From Gemmatimonadota bacterium (GTDB lineage: Bacteria > Latescibacterota > UBA2968 > GCA-2709665), in the NCBI GenBank assembly GCA_028877215.1, contig JAPPFJ010000019.1:1-64000 (forward strand): DNA of 64,000 nt, given 5' to 3'. The stretch's first letter is position 1; the number at the start of each line of letters is the position of its first letter. The notes under the pieces were generated by a model, which saw only the letters and a program-made list of their open reading frames with translations, had not been told where the DNA came from and made no database searches. The position numbers and the translations under genes were made by a program. Shown here one piece after another: positions 63,657 to 64,000 of the stretch.

Positions 63657-64000
63657 CACCAATGCGCCGTGGCATAGCGGGCCGCGTCGGGCGATCTGAT
63701 GTCCGACCGGCCTTGAGCGGCCGCGGTTCTGCCCGCGATTTAAAAGGGGGTGATATCGGAATCCACGACACCAGATGTTTCGACGTTGTACGTTTACGTG
63801 ACAAGCTACGGCTCGGGGCAAGTGCTGAAAAGAAACGTGGCGCTGCTGAGCGGAGGAGCTATTCCGCCGAACGATACAAACCGGTTTTTCCATATCGCCA
63901 TTACTCAATCCAACGTCATAGAAGTGATCACATCAGTCACAGTATCTTTATGTGTTTTAAGTATCTTTATGTGTTCCAATCAGCCTTGAATCACGGTTAA
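63657..64000. other. Interval after gene 8, start of a probable ninth unit
   Basis: Holds leader element copy 9 and motif B, ending at the window edge. Its first 84 bp resemble the gene 4 downstream interval, and its right part resembles the gene 7 upstream interval. A ninth paralogue presumably starts just past 64000. Confidence 0.6.
63741..63823. repeat. Leader element, copy 9
   Basis: Core AAAAGGGGGTGATATCGGAATCC, right end GGCTCGGGGCAAG. The gene it would precede lies beyond the window. Confidence 0.8.

Overview
The window is bacterial chromosome with high GC content in its first two thirds. No rRNA, marker phylogeny or mobile element names the organism. Secreted proteins ending in a dockerin-like double EF-hand, WD40 paralogue arrays and heparinase-type genes suggest an uncultured, possibly marine, lineage of the Latescibacterota/Poribacteria kind. 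That is an inference from gene content only.

Positions 1-29000 hold mostly housekeeping genes. They are spoT/rel, then a minus-strand block of mutS, a TPR-SPOR protein and mtaB. Next comes a minus-strand HNH-scpA-scpB-cmk-plsC-rpsA block, read from a clear sigma-70-type promoter at 13643-13671. It is followed by gcvH, accC-accB, efp and a TPR gene, all minus strand. The plus strand then carries a half-size chromate transporter, bioB, mnmG with a SirB1-like gene, smpB, a cell-wall amidase with a DnaC-like ATPase, and rdgB. A Slt-type lytic transglycosylase follows on the minus strand.

Positions 29000-43000 look like an accessory metabolic region. A minus-strand pair encodes an Nramp-related transporter and an exported cyclase-family hydrolase. 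A plus-strand run encodes an aldo/keto reductase, an MBL hydrolase, a sugar-nucleotidyltransferase-like protein, two heparinase II/III-like proteins around a beta-propeller protein, a DapA/NanA-family aldolase and a protein made of two copies of a DUF5069-like domain. Together they suggest handling of uronate-containing or otherwise acidic polysaccharide and its sugar products.

Positions 43017-64000 are the most unusual part. A near-consensus promoter (43094-43122) opens a 1.5-kb leader with no gene, made of duplicated and degenerate repeats. Eight head-to-tail paralogues follow (44655-63656). Each has a signal peptide, 14 or 15 WD40 repeats and a C-terminal dockerin-like pair of calcium loops. 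A ninth unit appears to begin at the window edge. Most of the intervals carry a conserved element of about 85 bp centred on a very long Shine-Dalgarno-like sequence that matches the usual 16S rRNA 3' tail over 12-14 nt. Six of the eight genes and the presumed ninth have it; genes 2 and 4 do not. Near-identical blocks shared between paralogues, a mosaic of coding ends and intergenic segments, and a lost start codon in the third copy indicate active recombination. The array could be a diversifying family of surface or secreted recognition proteins.
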